DNA of 55,603 bases, taken from positions 1 through 55,603 of the forward strand of contig DMYD01000053.1 in NCBI GenBank assembly GCA_003483745.1, written 5' to 3'. Origin of the DNA: Roseburia sp. (GTDB lineage: Bacteria; Bacillota; Clostridia; Lachnospirales; Lachnospiraceae). Each line of letters starts with the position of its first letter. Positions within the stretch are counted from its first letter, which is position 1. This document shows positions 34,979-43,519 of the stretch, one piece after another. Position numbers and translations under genes: made by a program. The notes beneath the pieces were generated by a model. It ran no database searches, was not told where the DNA came from, and saw nothing but the letters and a program-made list of their open reading frames with translations.

Positions 34979-35932
34979 ATGGGTACAATCCTTGGAGCCT
35001 CTTATTATCAGTTAAAATATTGTCTGCGCAACAAACTGCGGCAGGCAGCCCACGACCCGGATTTTCTTTATCAGCATTATGTCGGCAAACCGTTTTACGA
35101 TACGGATGCCCTGAATCAATATACCGCAAACCTGATTGAATCCGGCAAACCATTTATGATGGGACGCTTTGGTGCTGTTGAACTTTTCAATATGCGCGTT
35201 ACCGAATTTCATCTCGAAAACAAAAAGGCAAAAGCCTGTGAACAGCTTTTTACCTGCGCGGGTTTTTTTCCAAACGATACTTCTCTTCTGCCTCGTTTTA
35301 ACGATGTCATGAAAGATGCCTGCAGACAGACCGATATCTTAGGGCTGTGGCAGAATGCCTGCGAAGATTATTATATCCGCAAATACTGTAAAGATTTAAG
35401 TGCAACCTGCCGGCTGATCTCCTTAGAGCCATGGCGCAGCAATCACCCATGGTCCGCTGCACTTGCCGGAAAAAAGGTACTTGTTGTCCATCCTTTTGAG
35501 GAATCAATTCAAACACAGTACCGGTACTTTGACAAACTCTTTCCGGGCAAAGACATTTTACCGGAGTTTGAACTAAAAACCTTAAAAGCGGTGCAGACCG
35601 CGGGCAGTGCTGTGGATCCGCGTTTTGGCACATGGTTTGACGCACTTGATTATATGTGCAAAGAATGTGAAAAAATCGACTTTGACATCGCCCTGCTCGG
35701 CTGTGGCGCCTATGGTTATCCGTTAGCTGCCCATATCAAAAAGATGGGGAAACAGGCGATCCACCTTGGTGGATGCCTGCAGATTCTCTTTGGTTTAAAA
35801 GGCCGACGCTGGGATGAAGAAGAACCGGATATCGTTGCCATGTACAATGATTACTGGCATTATCCGATGGCAAGCGAAGTTCCAACCGGAAGCGGCGACG
35901 TGGAGGGCGGTACCTACTGGAAAAAAGAATAA
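34979..35932 (+). CDS. GT-D fold glycosyltransferase
   Basis: A 317-residue cytoplasmic enzyme of the GT-D class (DUF1792-like), known elsewhere for extending adhesin or polysaccharide glycans with glucose. Motifs are MGRFGAVEL (about 61-69, the RFGxxE donor site) and the C-terminal ALLGCGAYGYPLAAHIKKMG followed by HLGGCLQILFGLKGRRW. AGGAG is about 10 nt before the ATG. It leads a three-gene plus-strand operon and is 17 bp before the next transferase. The donor in this organism is not determined. Confidence 0.88.
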   Translation: MGTILGASYYQLKYCLRNKLRQAAHDPDFLYQHYVGKPFYDTDALNQYTANLIESGKPFMMGRFGAVELFNMRVTEFHLENKKAKACEQLFTCAGFFPNDTSLLPRFNDVMKDACRQTDILGLWQNACEDYYIRKYCKDLSATCRLISLEPWRSNHPWSAALAGKKVLVVHPFEESIQTQYRYFDKLFPGKDILPEFELKTLKAVQTAGSAVDPRFGTWFDALDYMCKECEKIDFDIALLGCGAYGYPLAAHIKKMGKQAIHLGGCLQILFGLKGRRWDEEEPDIVAMYNDYWHYPMASEVPTGSGDVEGGTYWKKE

Positions 35933-35949
35933 TAAAGGAGAAAACTATT

Positions 35950-36969
35950 ATGAGTCAGATCATTCCTGTTATGGTTCATCATGAAACCGGAGAAAAAGCA
36001 CAGGCTGCCGGGAAAAAGAACCAGGAATATTTAAAATACTGTATCGCACAGGCAAAAAAATACAACGAAAAAGTCGTTTTATTAGGCGATGAATACAACA
36101 AAGCATGGTGCGATGACTGGCACAATGCCAATGATTTCATCACTGAAAAATGGAAAAAATTCCATGCTGTTTTTGAAAATCTTTCCACCTACCCGACCGC
36201 ATGGGCAGAGGGAATCTTCAAACGTTTCTTCCTTATATTAGAGTATTTAGAGCGTAACTCCTTTGAAGAATGTGTCATCATCGACAGTGACGTTTTGCTT
36301 TACTTAAATGTCAGTGAGTATGAACCGTTCCGTCATTGCAAAGTAGCTGCCGAGACACCTCTCCTGCAGGATTTTGCTATGCTTGAAAAGGGTAATGGAT
36401 TAAAATGGAAAACCTGCGCCGGATTTTCCTATTTTACTACACAGGGACTTCGTGAATTTACCGATTTTTGCATTGACATGTATGCAAATCACAAAGATAT
36501 CCTGATGAAAAAGTGGGATGTCCACCGCAAGTTTGGTATGTACGGCGGTGTCGGAGAGATGGCACTGCTGCACCTTTGGGTATCTTCTCTTCCGGAAGGC
36601 GAATACTTAAATCTGTTAAAAGATGATGCAAACCATGCTGTATTTGATAATTCTGTCGGCGAATCCTCCGGTTATTTAGAACACCAGTATGAATATATCA
36701 AACGTTTGAGTGTAAAAAATCTGCAATGGGAAAACGGCAGACCGTACTGCTATACGATCGACGGCCACAAAAAGACCTGGTTTTTAAATCTTCACTTTGT
36801 CGATATTACAAAAATATTTATGGAAGGTATCTATGAAAACCAGTCCTATTCTGCACATGCCAAATTCGTGACCTACATGTTAAAATGCCGCGGTAAACTT
36901 GCGGACATCAAACACGGCAACACAAAATGGCAGCAGAAACTAAAGATCAAACGCAGCAAAAATGCCTGA
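35950..36969 (+). CDS. GT-A type glycosyltransferase, substrate unknown
   Basis: A 339-residue soluble protein. An ECVIIDSDVLLYL stretch gives a classic DxD metal site (IDSDV, around residue 115); FSYFTTQGL and GMYGGVGEMALLHLW resemble acceptor-side motifs of nucleotide-diphospho-sugar transferases. The C-terminus is strongly basic (KIKRSKNA). AAGGAG sits 9 nt before the ATG. It lies between the GT-D gene and an acyltransferase. I cannot place it in a specific CAZy family. Confidence 0.72.
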   Translation: MSQIIPVMVHHETGEKAQAAGKKNQEYLKYCIAQAKKYNEKVVLLGDEYNKAWCDDWHNANDFITEKWKKFHAVFENLSTYPTAWAEGIFKRFFLILEYLERNSFEECVIIDSDVLLYLNVSEYEPFRHCKVAAETPLLQDFAMLEKGNGLKWKTCAGFSYFTTQGLREFTDFCIDMYANHKDILMKKWDVHRKFGMYGGVGEMALLHLWVSSLPEGEYLNLLKDDANHAVFDNSVGESSGYLEHQYEYIKRLSVKNLQWENGRPYCYTIDGHKKTWFLNLHFVDITKIFMEGIYENQSYSAHAKFVTYMLKCRGKLADIKHGNTKWQQKLKIKRSKNA

Positions 36970-37037
36970 CCCACGCAGGATTTGTGCTTACGCACAAACG
37001 AAAGATGCGCAAAAAACAGCGCAAGAATGGAGATATT
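36969..37037 (+). repeat. Palindrome plus shared leader before acyltransferase
   Basis: The palindrome TTTGTGC-TTAC-GCACAAA (36981-36998) is followed by GATGCGCAAAAA and then ACAGCGCAAGAATGGAGA before the ATG. The second half nearly equals the leader at 24138-24178 on the other strand, and the palindrome resembles that at 19698-19715. Confidence 0.75.
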
Positions 37038-38084
37038 ATGTCAAAAGAACGTTCTTCCAATTTTGAATTGTTGCGTTTATTATGTATTTTCGGCATCCTG
37101 ATGATGCACACTTTCGGTGGGATTGACACTTCTGTATCGCTGTTTAATACAGAGATTCATGTGCTAGTCAATTCCATCTTTAACATGGGAGTCACCTGTT
37201 TTATCCTGATCTCCGGCTATTTTGGCATCCGTTTTGATTTCAAGAAGCTGATCCGGCTTGATCTGATGATCATCTTTTTTACAATCTTCGGTACGATCGC
37301 AGTTGGAAATTTTGGCGTAAAAGCATTGATCAAATCCTGCATTCCGGTAATCTCCCGATATTACTGGTTTATCAGCTGTTATTTTTTCCTGTGCTTTTTA
37401 ACACCGTTTTTAAACCAGATTCCGGAAAAACTGTCGCAAGCTGCCTTTGAAAAGCTGCTTGCGGTTCTGCTGCTTCTTTTTTCCGTGATTCCAACTTTCG
37501 GATTTTTTGAGATTATGCAGGACGGCGGGAAAGGGCTTGTCCACATGGTTATGATCTATCTGCTCGGACGCTACCTTGCGCTGTATCACAACCACAGCCA
37601 CAATATCCATCGTCTGCTGCTTGGACTGCTTGTCAGCGTTGGTTTTATTTTTCTTGCAGACAGCACGCTTACGTTTCTCCGCGGAAAACTTTACACGACT
37701 TTCTGCCGGGACTGCTCAATCTTCATTATCTTCGGCTCTGTGATGATTTTGCTGCTGTTCCGTGAAATCAATTTCCACAGCCGCTTTATCAACCGGGCTG
37801 CCGGAAATGTGCTTGCGGTCTATGTGTTAGATGGAACAGTACAGACGTTTCTGTTAAAATGGATTGATTTTAAACCGTATGCCGGATCGTGGTTTTTAGC
37901 ATTCCTCGCAGTCGGTTATGTGCTTGCGATCATGGTGATCGCATGCCTTTTGAATGAGGTGCGGAAGGCGACGGTTGGACGGCTGGAACCTTGGATCGTG
38001 AATGTGGTTGATCGTGTGGTGATGTGGATCGTGAATGTGGTGAGAGGTGTTGTCCAAAGATTACTCACATATTTTATTGGTTAA
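37038..38084 (+). CDS. Acyltransferase 3 family membrane protein
   Basis: A 348-residue O-acyltransferase with about ten hydrophobic segments, expected to acetylate surface sugars. It opens with SSNFELLRLLCIFGILMMHT (conserved R/H), followed by ILISGYFGIRF. The frame extends into the previous gene, but GGAG 6 nt before this ATG within the shared leader sets the start. The last 40 residues contain an imprecise repeat (WIVNVVDRVVMW then WIVNVVRGVVQR), unusual for the family. Last gene of the plus-strand operon. Confidence 0.85.
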   Translation: MSKERSSNFELLRLLCIFGILMMHTFGGIDTSVSLFNTEIHVLVNSIFNMGVTCFILISGYFGIRFDFKKLIRLDLMIIFFTIFGTIAVGNFGVKALIKSCIPVISRYYWFISCYFFLCFLTPFLNQIPEKLSQAAFEKLLAVLLLLFSVIPTFGFFEIMQDGGKGLVHMVMIYLLGRYLALYHNHSHNIHRLLLGLLVSVGFIFLADSTLTFLRGKLYTTFCRDCSIFIIFGSVMILLLFREINFHSRFINRAAGNVLAVYVLDGTVQTFLLKWIDFKPYAGSWFLAFLAVGYVLAIMVIACLLNEVRKATVGRLEPWIVNVVDRVVMWIVNVVRGVVQRLLTYFIG

Positions 38085-38102
38085 TTTTTATTTAAAGTTA
38101 CG

Positions 38103-38142
38103 AAAAAGCACGTTTTCGGTGTTTATGAAGGAAACGTGCTTT
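38103..38142. terminator. Terminator between two convergent acyltransferase genes
   Basis: A 12-bp stem (AAAGCACGTTTTC against GAAACGTGCTTT, one bulged T, 12- to 14-nt loop) with TTTTT following on the minus strand and a weaker T-run on the plus strand. It lies 66 bp past the minus-strand gene's stop and 19 bp past the plus-strand one. Confidence 0.75.
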
Positions 38143-38207
38143 GTGCAATTTGCCCTTCACTAACCACCGGCACACCTTTTGTTCCAAACATCCAATCCCT
38201 ATTTTCC

Positions 38208-39242
38208 CTACAACAGCTTCCGGAACACCGGCACCCTCTTTAACACCATTGTCACAGCCACCTGGATACCAAACGCGATTACAATCTCAATGATATACGC
38301 CGGCAGCATCCCGGTCACAGGGGTTAATGTGTTGGCAATGACATCTAATCTTCCTCCAGTTCCTATAAATCCTCCCAGTAAATAGCAGCCAAATACACAG
38401 CTTCCGACACAGGAAAGGACTTTTTTCGCGCGTTCAGACAGACGTTCTTCCTGAAACAGAAGTTTTGCATTTAAGAAGAGTACGATGACCGGAACAGACA
38501 GCCAGGTACCAAGGTATACTTCCTGGTAGTTTCCGACGGAAAGGTAATCTTTGTATACCATCTTCTGCGTGAGGACTGCTGCAACGATCACAAACAGATT
38601 CCTTGCGATATTCTGCGGTGTGACAAATTTTTTTTCACTGAAATACTGGTCTAACCCATATCCGATCAGCGGATAAAAGATGACATACTGAAACAGCCCG
38701 CTAAAATTATAATAACCACAGAGTCCATATCCCCACAATATCCAGGCTGTCGGTTTCAAGCTATCTAACAGTATCTGTAAAATGATCAGATACCAAAACG
38801 TATTTTTTGACATGTTCTGTGCAAGCGGACGTAAAATCGGCAAAATGGTAAGTACACCAAGATAACTGTATAAAAACCAATATGGCAGGTATACAAGATC
38901 GGATGGCAGTGACAGTAAAAACGAAAACGGTGCAAACGGACGCTCTCCTTTTAACACCAGTTTCAGATAATACAGAAAAGAAAACAGCACAATCACTAAA
39001 ATTATGCGAAGAATTCTTTTTTTGAATAAGTCTTTTCCGCTCTCATTTTTTCCAAGCAAAAGTGCGCCGGATACCATAAAAAACAGTGGTACTGCGCCTT
39101 TGCATACCATGGAAAACAGGAAAGATACGGCATATTCTACACCACTCTGGTCTGAAAATGACATAAATGCTGCAGAATGATTGTACATGACCATCAGGAT
39201 TGCAAGGATGCGGACGGCTTCGAGGTAATACTTCTTTTTCAT
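38208..39242 (-). CDS. Acyltransferase 3 family membrane protein
   Basis: A 344-residue membrane O-acyltransferase with about ten hydrophobic segments, opening KKYYLEAVRILAILMVMYNHSAAF and followed by FMVSGALLLGKNE, a standard family layout. GGAG is 8 nt upstream of this ATG; the frame is open another 81 bp, overlapping the neighbouring transferase, but the shorter form fits the family. It is the last gene of the Wzz-Wzy operon and the third acyltransferase in the window. Confidence 0.87.
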   Translation of the reverse strand: MKKKYYLEAVRILAILMVMYNHSAAFMSFSDQSGVEYAVSFLFSMVCKGAVPLFFMVSGALLLGKNESGKDLFKKRILRIILVIVLFSFLYYLKLVLKGERPFAPFSFLLSLPSDLVYLPYWFLYSYLGVLTILPILRPLAQNMSKNTFWYLIILQILLDSLKPTAWILWGYGLCGYYNFSGLFQYVIFYPLIGYGLDQYFSEKKFVTPQNIARNLFVIVAAVLTQKMVYKDYLSVGNYQEVYLGTWLSVPVIVLFLNAKLLFQEERLSERAKKVLSCVGSCVFGCYLLGGFIGTGGRLDVIANTLTPVTGMLPAYIIEIVIAFGIQVAVTMVLKRVPVFRKLL

Positions 39243-39274
39243 AACTTTTTCTCCTTTGTGTGTAAATGTAAACC

Positions 39275-40312
39275 TTACTCGCAGGCTGCATCTATCGCTT
39301 TGCTTAAGTAATAGCCGTCCCACAATTTCGGTGCGACTGCAAGCACTGCCTCTTTCAGTTTTGGGTAGTCTGCATCATGGAGTGCCCGATCTAAGTCGCT
39401 GAGGCGGTCGATCGTGATGCCACAGGCATGTTCTTTGACAAAGTGCGCCATTCCCGACTGGCTCCATACGATAACCGGAAGCCCGGAGGCAAGATAGAGT
39501 GCGCATTTATGGGAATTGTTGTATCGAAGGTATTCACCCAGACCGCCTTCGATCTCATCTTTTCCGCTTCCGTCCCAGACCAGTCCGTAATCCATCGCAC
39601 CAACTGCAAACGGGATCTCATCAGAAGATAAGATACCGTGATAGTGACAGCCGGATGTAAGTGTTTTTTCACGCTCTTTATCAAGTTTTCCCCACAATTC
39701 AAGCTGCACATCAGAAGGAATCTCCATCACTGATAGAAATTCTGATTTGTTGAGATTGCCTGCAAATGCAATTTTTACTGCATTTTCTTTTTTGTGTGCA
39801 TGCGATATTTCATGGATTTTATCGATCTGTGTCTGATCCATCCGGTAATCCCAGATCCCGACCGGTATCATGTCCGATGTGATCCCATTTTTCTTTAACA
39901 TAGCGATCGTGTTGACATTGGGTGCAAGAATTTTATCTGCCGCCGCAAGTGCCCTCACTTCACCGGAGTTTCCATCATTTTGTCCATCATAGCGAAATGC
40001 ATTCAGATCGTTAATAAAACAGATGATGCGGTACTTTTTGATGCGCTGCACTGCTTTCAGCAGTCGTATTTTCAAATGATTTTCCGGTATCGAATAAAAT
40101 ACGCTGTCACTTTTTTTTACGCAAAACAGCATAAACAGGATCAGATACGGCAGATCCAGCAATTTTACATATTTACCGCAGTGCTTCGGAACACTCCAGA
40201 TGATCTTTGCCTGCTTGTCCAAAAGCACAGAAAAGACGTCGCGCATGGCTTTCCCTGCAGCATCATAAGTCTCATCCTGCCGCTGATTTAATACATATAT
40301 CTTATTTTTCAT
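39275..40312 (-). CDS. GT-B glycosyltransferase, galactofuranosyl/Gtf3-like
   Basis: A 345-residue GT-B enzyme. The C-terminal half reads YGLVWDGSGKDEIEGGLGEY then LRYNNSHKCALYLASGLPVIVW, a signature shared by beta-1,6-galactofuranosyltransferase-like and Gtf3-like proteins. The N-terminal half has IICFINDLNAFR and a KIAFAGNLNKS start to the second Rossmann domain. Galactofuranose use is possible but no UDP-galactopyranose mutase is seen here. Its start overlaps the wzy end by 11 bp. Confidence 0.78.
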   Translation of the reverse strand: MKNKIYVLNQRQDETYDAAGKAMRDVFSVLLDKQAKIIWSVPKHCGKYVKLLDLPYLILFMLFCVKKSDSVFYSIPENHLKIRLLKAVQRIKKYRIICFINDLNAFRYDGQNDGNSGEVRALAAADKILAPNVNTIAMLKKNGITSDMIPVGIWDYRMDQTQIDKIHEISHAHKKENAVKIAFAGNLNKSEFLSVMEIPSDVQLELWGKLDKEREKTLTSGCHYHGILSSDEIPFAVGAMDYGLVWDGSGKDEIEGGLGEYLRYNNSHKCALYLASGLPVIVWSQSGMAHFVKEHACGITIDRLSDLDRALHDADYPKLKEAVLAVAPKLWDGYYLSKAIDAACE

Positions 40313-41435
40313 GTTTTTCCTCCAATATGTCCGGATACAATAAAATTCCGCACAAAAGTATAAAGATATTCATAAACCCGTTTAATACAAACTGCTCTAA
40401 CACGCCATACAATGCCAGCGTTCCTATCATCACAAGCTCTTTGTAGCACTCCATCCGGTATAGTTTAAACATCGTTTTCATGATCAGCCAAAAAAACAAT
40501 GCCGCAACCAGAATCCCCGCATAAAACGTCACATGCATATAGCTGTTATCGATCAATCCGTGATAGCTGGTGTAGAAAATTTCCTGCGTCCGCGGCAGCA
40601 ATGACAATCCCTGATCCTTAAAATAAGTATTCATGATATATACTCTTCCGGAAACCAGATGGTTGATCTTATAAAGCAGCGCATGATTTCCATTATAAAA
40701 AATCGTTGTAACCATGGAAAATACTGCTCCGACCGGCACTGAACAGACAAGAATTGCCTTTATTTTTTTATTTTTGACCAGTTTTTCAAAAAAGATCAGT
40801 GCCCAGCAGAAAAAAAATACCAGCACTCCCGTTCTGCAAAATGTCACCTTATAAAAGAAAAGTGCAATCAGTGCTGTCACACCGCACCACATGACATTCA
40901 GTTTTTCATAATTATAATATAATACCAGAAGCAGTGCTAAAAACACCGTAAGAAATGCCGTATTCGGTTCTCCCATCGCAAATCCATATACATGCTGCTC
41001 CACATAGCCGGAGTCAAGTTTTGTCTGCTCCCCGATATTAAAAATTCCAAGCAGCGAACCGCCCACCAGTATCACCACGCCTGCCGCACGGAGCCATACC
41101 GCAATCTGTGTGATCACAGAAAAACGGCAGTTTTTCATTGCCACAACTGTCATGATCGTAAGCAGCCACATATTCTGCTTTGCAATCACGGAAAGCATCA
41201 CGCCGATTCCAAACATGACAGCGATCCAGAAAATTTCCCGCATGGTATAAGTCGTCGTAATCATTTTTATGCCCCAGAAGATCAATGCCGTATAGAAAAA
41301 CCATTTGTAGATATTATCGCCATGATCGTAGGAGAATGCTTTCATCAGTATATTGATCGCAAAATATACATAAAACGCGACCACTCCGATCTGCTTCCAG
41401 TCTGCATTTTTAAAAAATGTACGCACAGTGCTCAT
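40302..41435 (-). CDS. Wzy-like O-antigen/capsule polymerase
   Basis: A 377-residue membrane protein with about ten to eleven helices, including a large central extracytoplasmic loop (GNHALLYKINHLVSGRVYIMNTYFKDQG) whose NHLVSGR stretch resembles the conserved loop of O-antigen polymerases. Polymerases are poorly conserved, so the call also rests on position: directly after wzz (4-bp ATGA overlap) and before a GT. It should join repeat units on the outer face of the membrane. Confidence 0.8.
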   Translation of the reverse strand: MSTVRTFFKNADWKQIGVVAFYVYFAINILMKAFSYDHGDNIYKWFFYTALIFWGIKMITTTYTMREIFWIAVMFGIGVMLSVIAKQNMWLLTIMTVVAMKNCRFSVITQIAVWLRAAGVVILVGGSLLGIFNIGEQTKLDSGYVEQHVYGFAMGEPNTAFLTVFLALLLVLYYNYEKLNVMWCGVTALIALFFYKVTFCRTGVLVFFFCWALIFFEKLVKNKKIKAILVCSVPVGAVFSMVTTIFYNGNHALLYKINHLVSGRVYIMNTYFKDQGLSLLPRTQEIFYTSYHGLIDNSYMHVTFYAGILVAALFFWLIMKTMFKLYRMECYKELVMIGTLALYGVLEQFVLNGFMNIFILLCGILLYPDILEEKHEK

Positions 41436-42181
41436 AAATTATCCCTCTGTATTCCGTTCTTTTTTCCAGACATCTGTACGCCTGCATAAACTGCCACTTC
41501 TATGATCATTCCGAAAAATGCGCCTGCAACTGCCGCTTTTGCAATCTCCTGTTTAAACTCGCGCAGCGTTGGTGCATAGGCAAGATATCTCTTTTGTGCA
41601 TCGGCAACATACGGCTCGTCTAGCACATGTACTCCGTTTTTTCCGATATGATCCTGCACGGTATCCCTGACCGCCTCTAACAGATATCCTGCAAATTCCA
41701 GGGCATCGTCCTCATTTTCCAATGAAAAATCTTCGTAAGTCCTCGGATATTTTACATGTACTGTGATCACATCCGAAGATTCTCCCTGCTCTAAGTCAAA
41801 CATGTCCTGATAAGCAAGATATTCCAGATCATATCCGCTTAACTGTTTCATTTTCTCATAGGTACTGCGGCTGCCCGCTATGCTGATCACTGTCCCGACA
41901 CGCTCTGCGGTACTCTCACTGCTATATTCTTCCACAAACAGGGATGCCATCACACGGTAATCATACTCATAATTTTTCCCGGATATAAAAGAATGGTTTG
42001 CGTAATATTTATATCCACCCAAAAGGAGTGCTCCTGCCAGTGCTCCTATGAGGATCAGCCACCATACTTTCAAATTTTCCTGTATAATCTGCCATACCGT
42101 ATACTCTTTTTCTGTTCCAGACTGTTTTTTTCCCACTGCATTTTCTCCGTTTTTCTGCACATTCCTGCCGGAACCAGACAT
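41432..42181 (-). CDS. Wzz-like chain-length determinant
   Basis: A protein of 249 residues with an N-terminal helix (about 40-60; VWWLILIGALAGALLLGGYKY), an extracytoplasmic middle region and a C-terminal helix (about 213-235). This two-helix topology is that of polysaccharide co-polymerases that set chain length. There is no kinase domain, and no separate tyrosine kinase gene was recognised. The start is uncertain: a GTG at 42199 has no ribosome site, while this ATG has a close AAGG. It overlaps wzy by 4 bp and begins the operon after the DUF3048 terminator. Confidence 0.75.
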   Translation of the reverse strand: MSGSGRNVQKNGENAVGKKQSGTEKEYTVWQIIQENLKVWWLILIGALAGALLLGGYKYYANHSFISGKNYEYDYRVMASLFVEEYSSESTAERVGTVISIAGSRSTYEKMKQLSGYDLEYLAYQDMFDLEQGESSDVITVHVKYPRTYEDFSLENEDDALEFAGYLLEAVRDTVQDHIGKNGVHVLDEPYVADAQKRYLAYAPTLREFKQEIAKAAVAGAFFGMIIEVAVYAGVQMSGKKNGIQRDNL

Positions 42182-42240
42182 TTCCTTTTCCGACAACACA
42201 TATTATTTATTTTACCGCAAAATCTTTCATTTTAAAAGAA

Positions 42241-42280
42241 AAAAAGATCCGCACCTCAAAAATGGAGCACGAATCTTTTT
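42241..42280 (-). terminator. Terminator after the DUF3048 lipoprotein gene
   Basis: An imperfect long stem with AAAAAGAT / ATCTTTTT at its base and GU-rich pairs above, starting 11 bp after the stop codon. The base also gives a T-run on the plus strand. Confidence 0.75.
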
Positions 42281-42290
42281 ATCATCACTT

Positions 42291-43385
42291 TTATTTAATT
42301 ACAAGATCTTCCCAGTCATCTGTCGGTACAAGCGCAACATATGTTTTACCTGTATTGATCTTGATCTCATTGCCATCTGCATCATAGTAACGGGTCGGGG
42401 AAGTCATCGACTCTTTCGTCCACGTAACAGGAATTGCCTTTCCGTTTGTCACATAATATCCGATATCCTTGCCAATACAGTTAAAAATCATATAACCGTG
42501 CTCATCGTACTGTGTATAAAGACAACTCTGGATCAAGACATTCTTAAAGCAAAGCTGTTTATTGTCATTGCCCGGATCTACATGTGGCTTATCATACTCA
42601 GAGTAATAATATAACTGGTCATCTTCATTATACTCTAAGATGGATTTATTATGCGGGAACGGAAGATCGACAGTTTTTGCATCGATTGCATCGGATGCTG
42701 TAGACAGATCTACCGGATTTTTTTCATTTGCAAACTGGTAATGTGCTCCCTCATAGGTAGAAGTATATTCTTTCGCCACACCACTGTTCTCAAAATTCTT
42801 ATCCAGATCACCCGGCAAAATGTATTCTGTATATTCTCTTGACTTGCCGTTATCAACACGGGAAAATGTTCCACTAAAGTTATCCACACTCGGATCTGCC
42901 ATATACTGGTCAATATAGAATGGACCACCATCATGACAGATGACTGCATTCCACTCTGATGCGATCAGAACATTCGTCGGGCGCACGCTTCGGATACTTC
43001 CAAGCTGTTTGATCTCCTCCCAGTCTTTTACCAGTACCATAAACCGGGTAATCCTGCCATTCAATGTACTGTTCATCATCTCGTACACCACATCTGCCTG
43101 TGTCAGACCATAATGCGGAAGTGCGATAGACTCGTTATCCACCATGACTGCGATTGGTCTCTGGTTTTTAATATCATCATCAATGATCTCGTTTGTAAGT
43201 TCACTGCGGTATTTTCCCTCCGGAAGAACTTCCTCTGTCTCCGTCTCTGCCACTTCTGTTCCTGCTTCTGTTTCAAGAACTTCTGTCGGCTCAGCAGCAG
43301 CCTCGTCCGTCTTTTTTCCACCACACGCTGCCATGGATGCCGCCATTGCAAGCGCAGTCAACATTAAAATTGCTCTTTTCTTCAA
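42291..43385 (-). CDS. DUF3048 domain lipoprotein
   Basis: A 364-residue exported lipoprotein: signal peptide with lipobox AASMAACGG (cysteine about residue 21), a Glu/Ala/Thr-rich linker, then a two-part DUF3048 domain (RPIAVMVDNESIALP ... QADVVYEM, LGSIRSVRPTNV, and a C-terminal half ending in VALVPTDDWEDLVIK). The function of the family (YerB of Bacillus) is unknown. The start codon is TTG, supported by GAGAGG 8 nt upstream. It has its own extended -10 promoter and terminator, so it is a single transcription unit. Confidence 0.9.
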   Translation of the reverse strand: MKKRAILMLTALAMAASMAACGGKKTDEAAAEPTEVLETEAGTEVAETETEEVLPEGKYRSELTNEIIDDDIKNQRPIAVMVDNESIALPHYGLTQADVVYEMMNSTLNGRITRFMVLVKDWEEIKQLGSIRSVRPTNVLIASEWNAVICHDGGPFYIDQYMADPSVDNFSGTFSRVDNGKSREYTEYILPGDLDKNFENSGVAKEYTSTYEGAHYQFANEKNPVDLSTASDAIDAKTVDLPFPHNKSILEYNEDDQLYYYSEYDKPHVDPGNDNKQLCFKNVLIQSCLYTQYDEHGYMIFNCIGKDIGYYVTNGKAIPVTWTKESMTSPTRYYDADGNEIKINTGKTYVALVPTDDWEDLVIK

Positions 43386-43436
43386 ACTAAATACCTCTCA
43401 ACGTAATTATTTTGTGCTTTTTGCACTATTTTTGTT

Positions 43437-43445
43437 ATTATACCA
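43437..43445 (-). promoter_or_regulatory. Extended -10 promoter of the DUF3048 gene
   Basis: TGGTATAAT on the minus strand, an extended -10 with no good -35. It lies about 52 nt before the TTG start; the intervening leader contains a small GTGC-AAAAA-GCAC hairpin. Confidence 0.6.
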
Positions 43446-43519
43446 CTCTTTCCGACTTTTTTACCATCTAATTTTGATATTTTAAGAATATCTTAAGGTA
43501 AAATATTGGAATTTATAAA

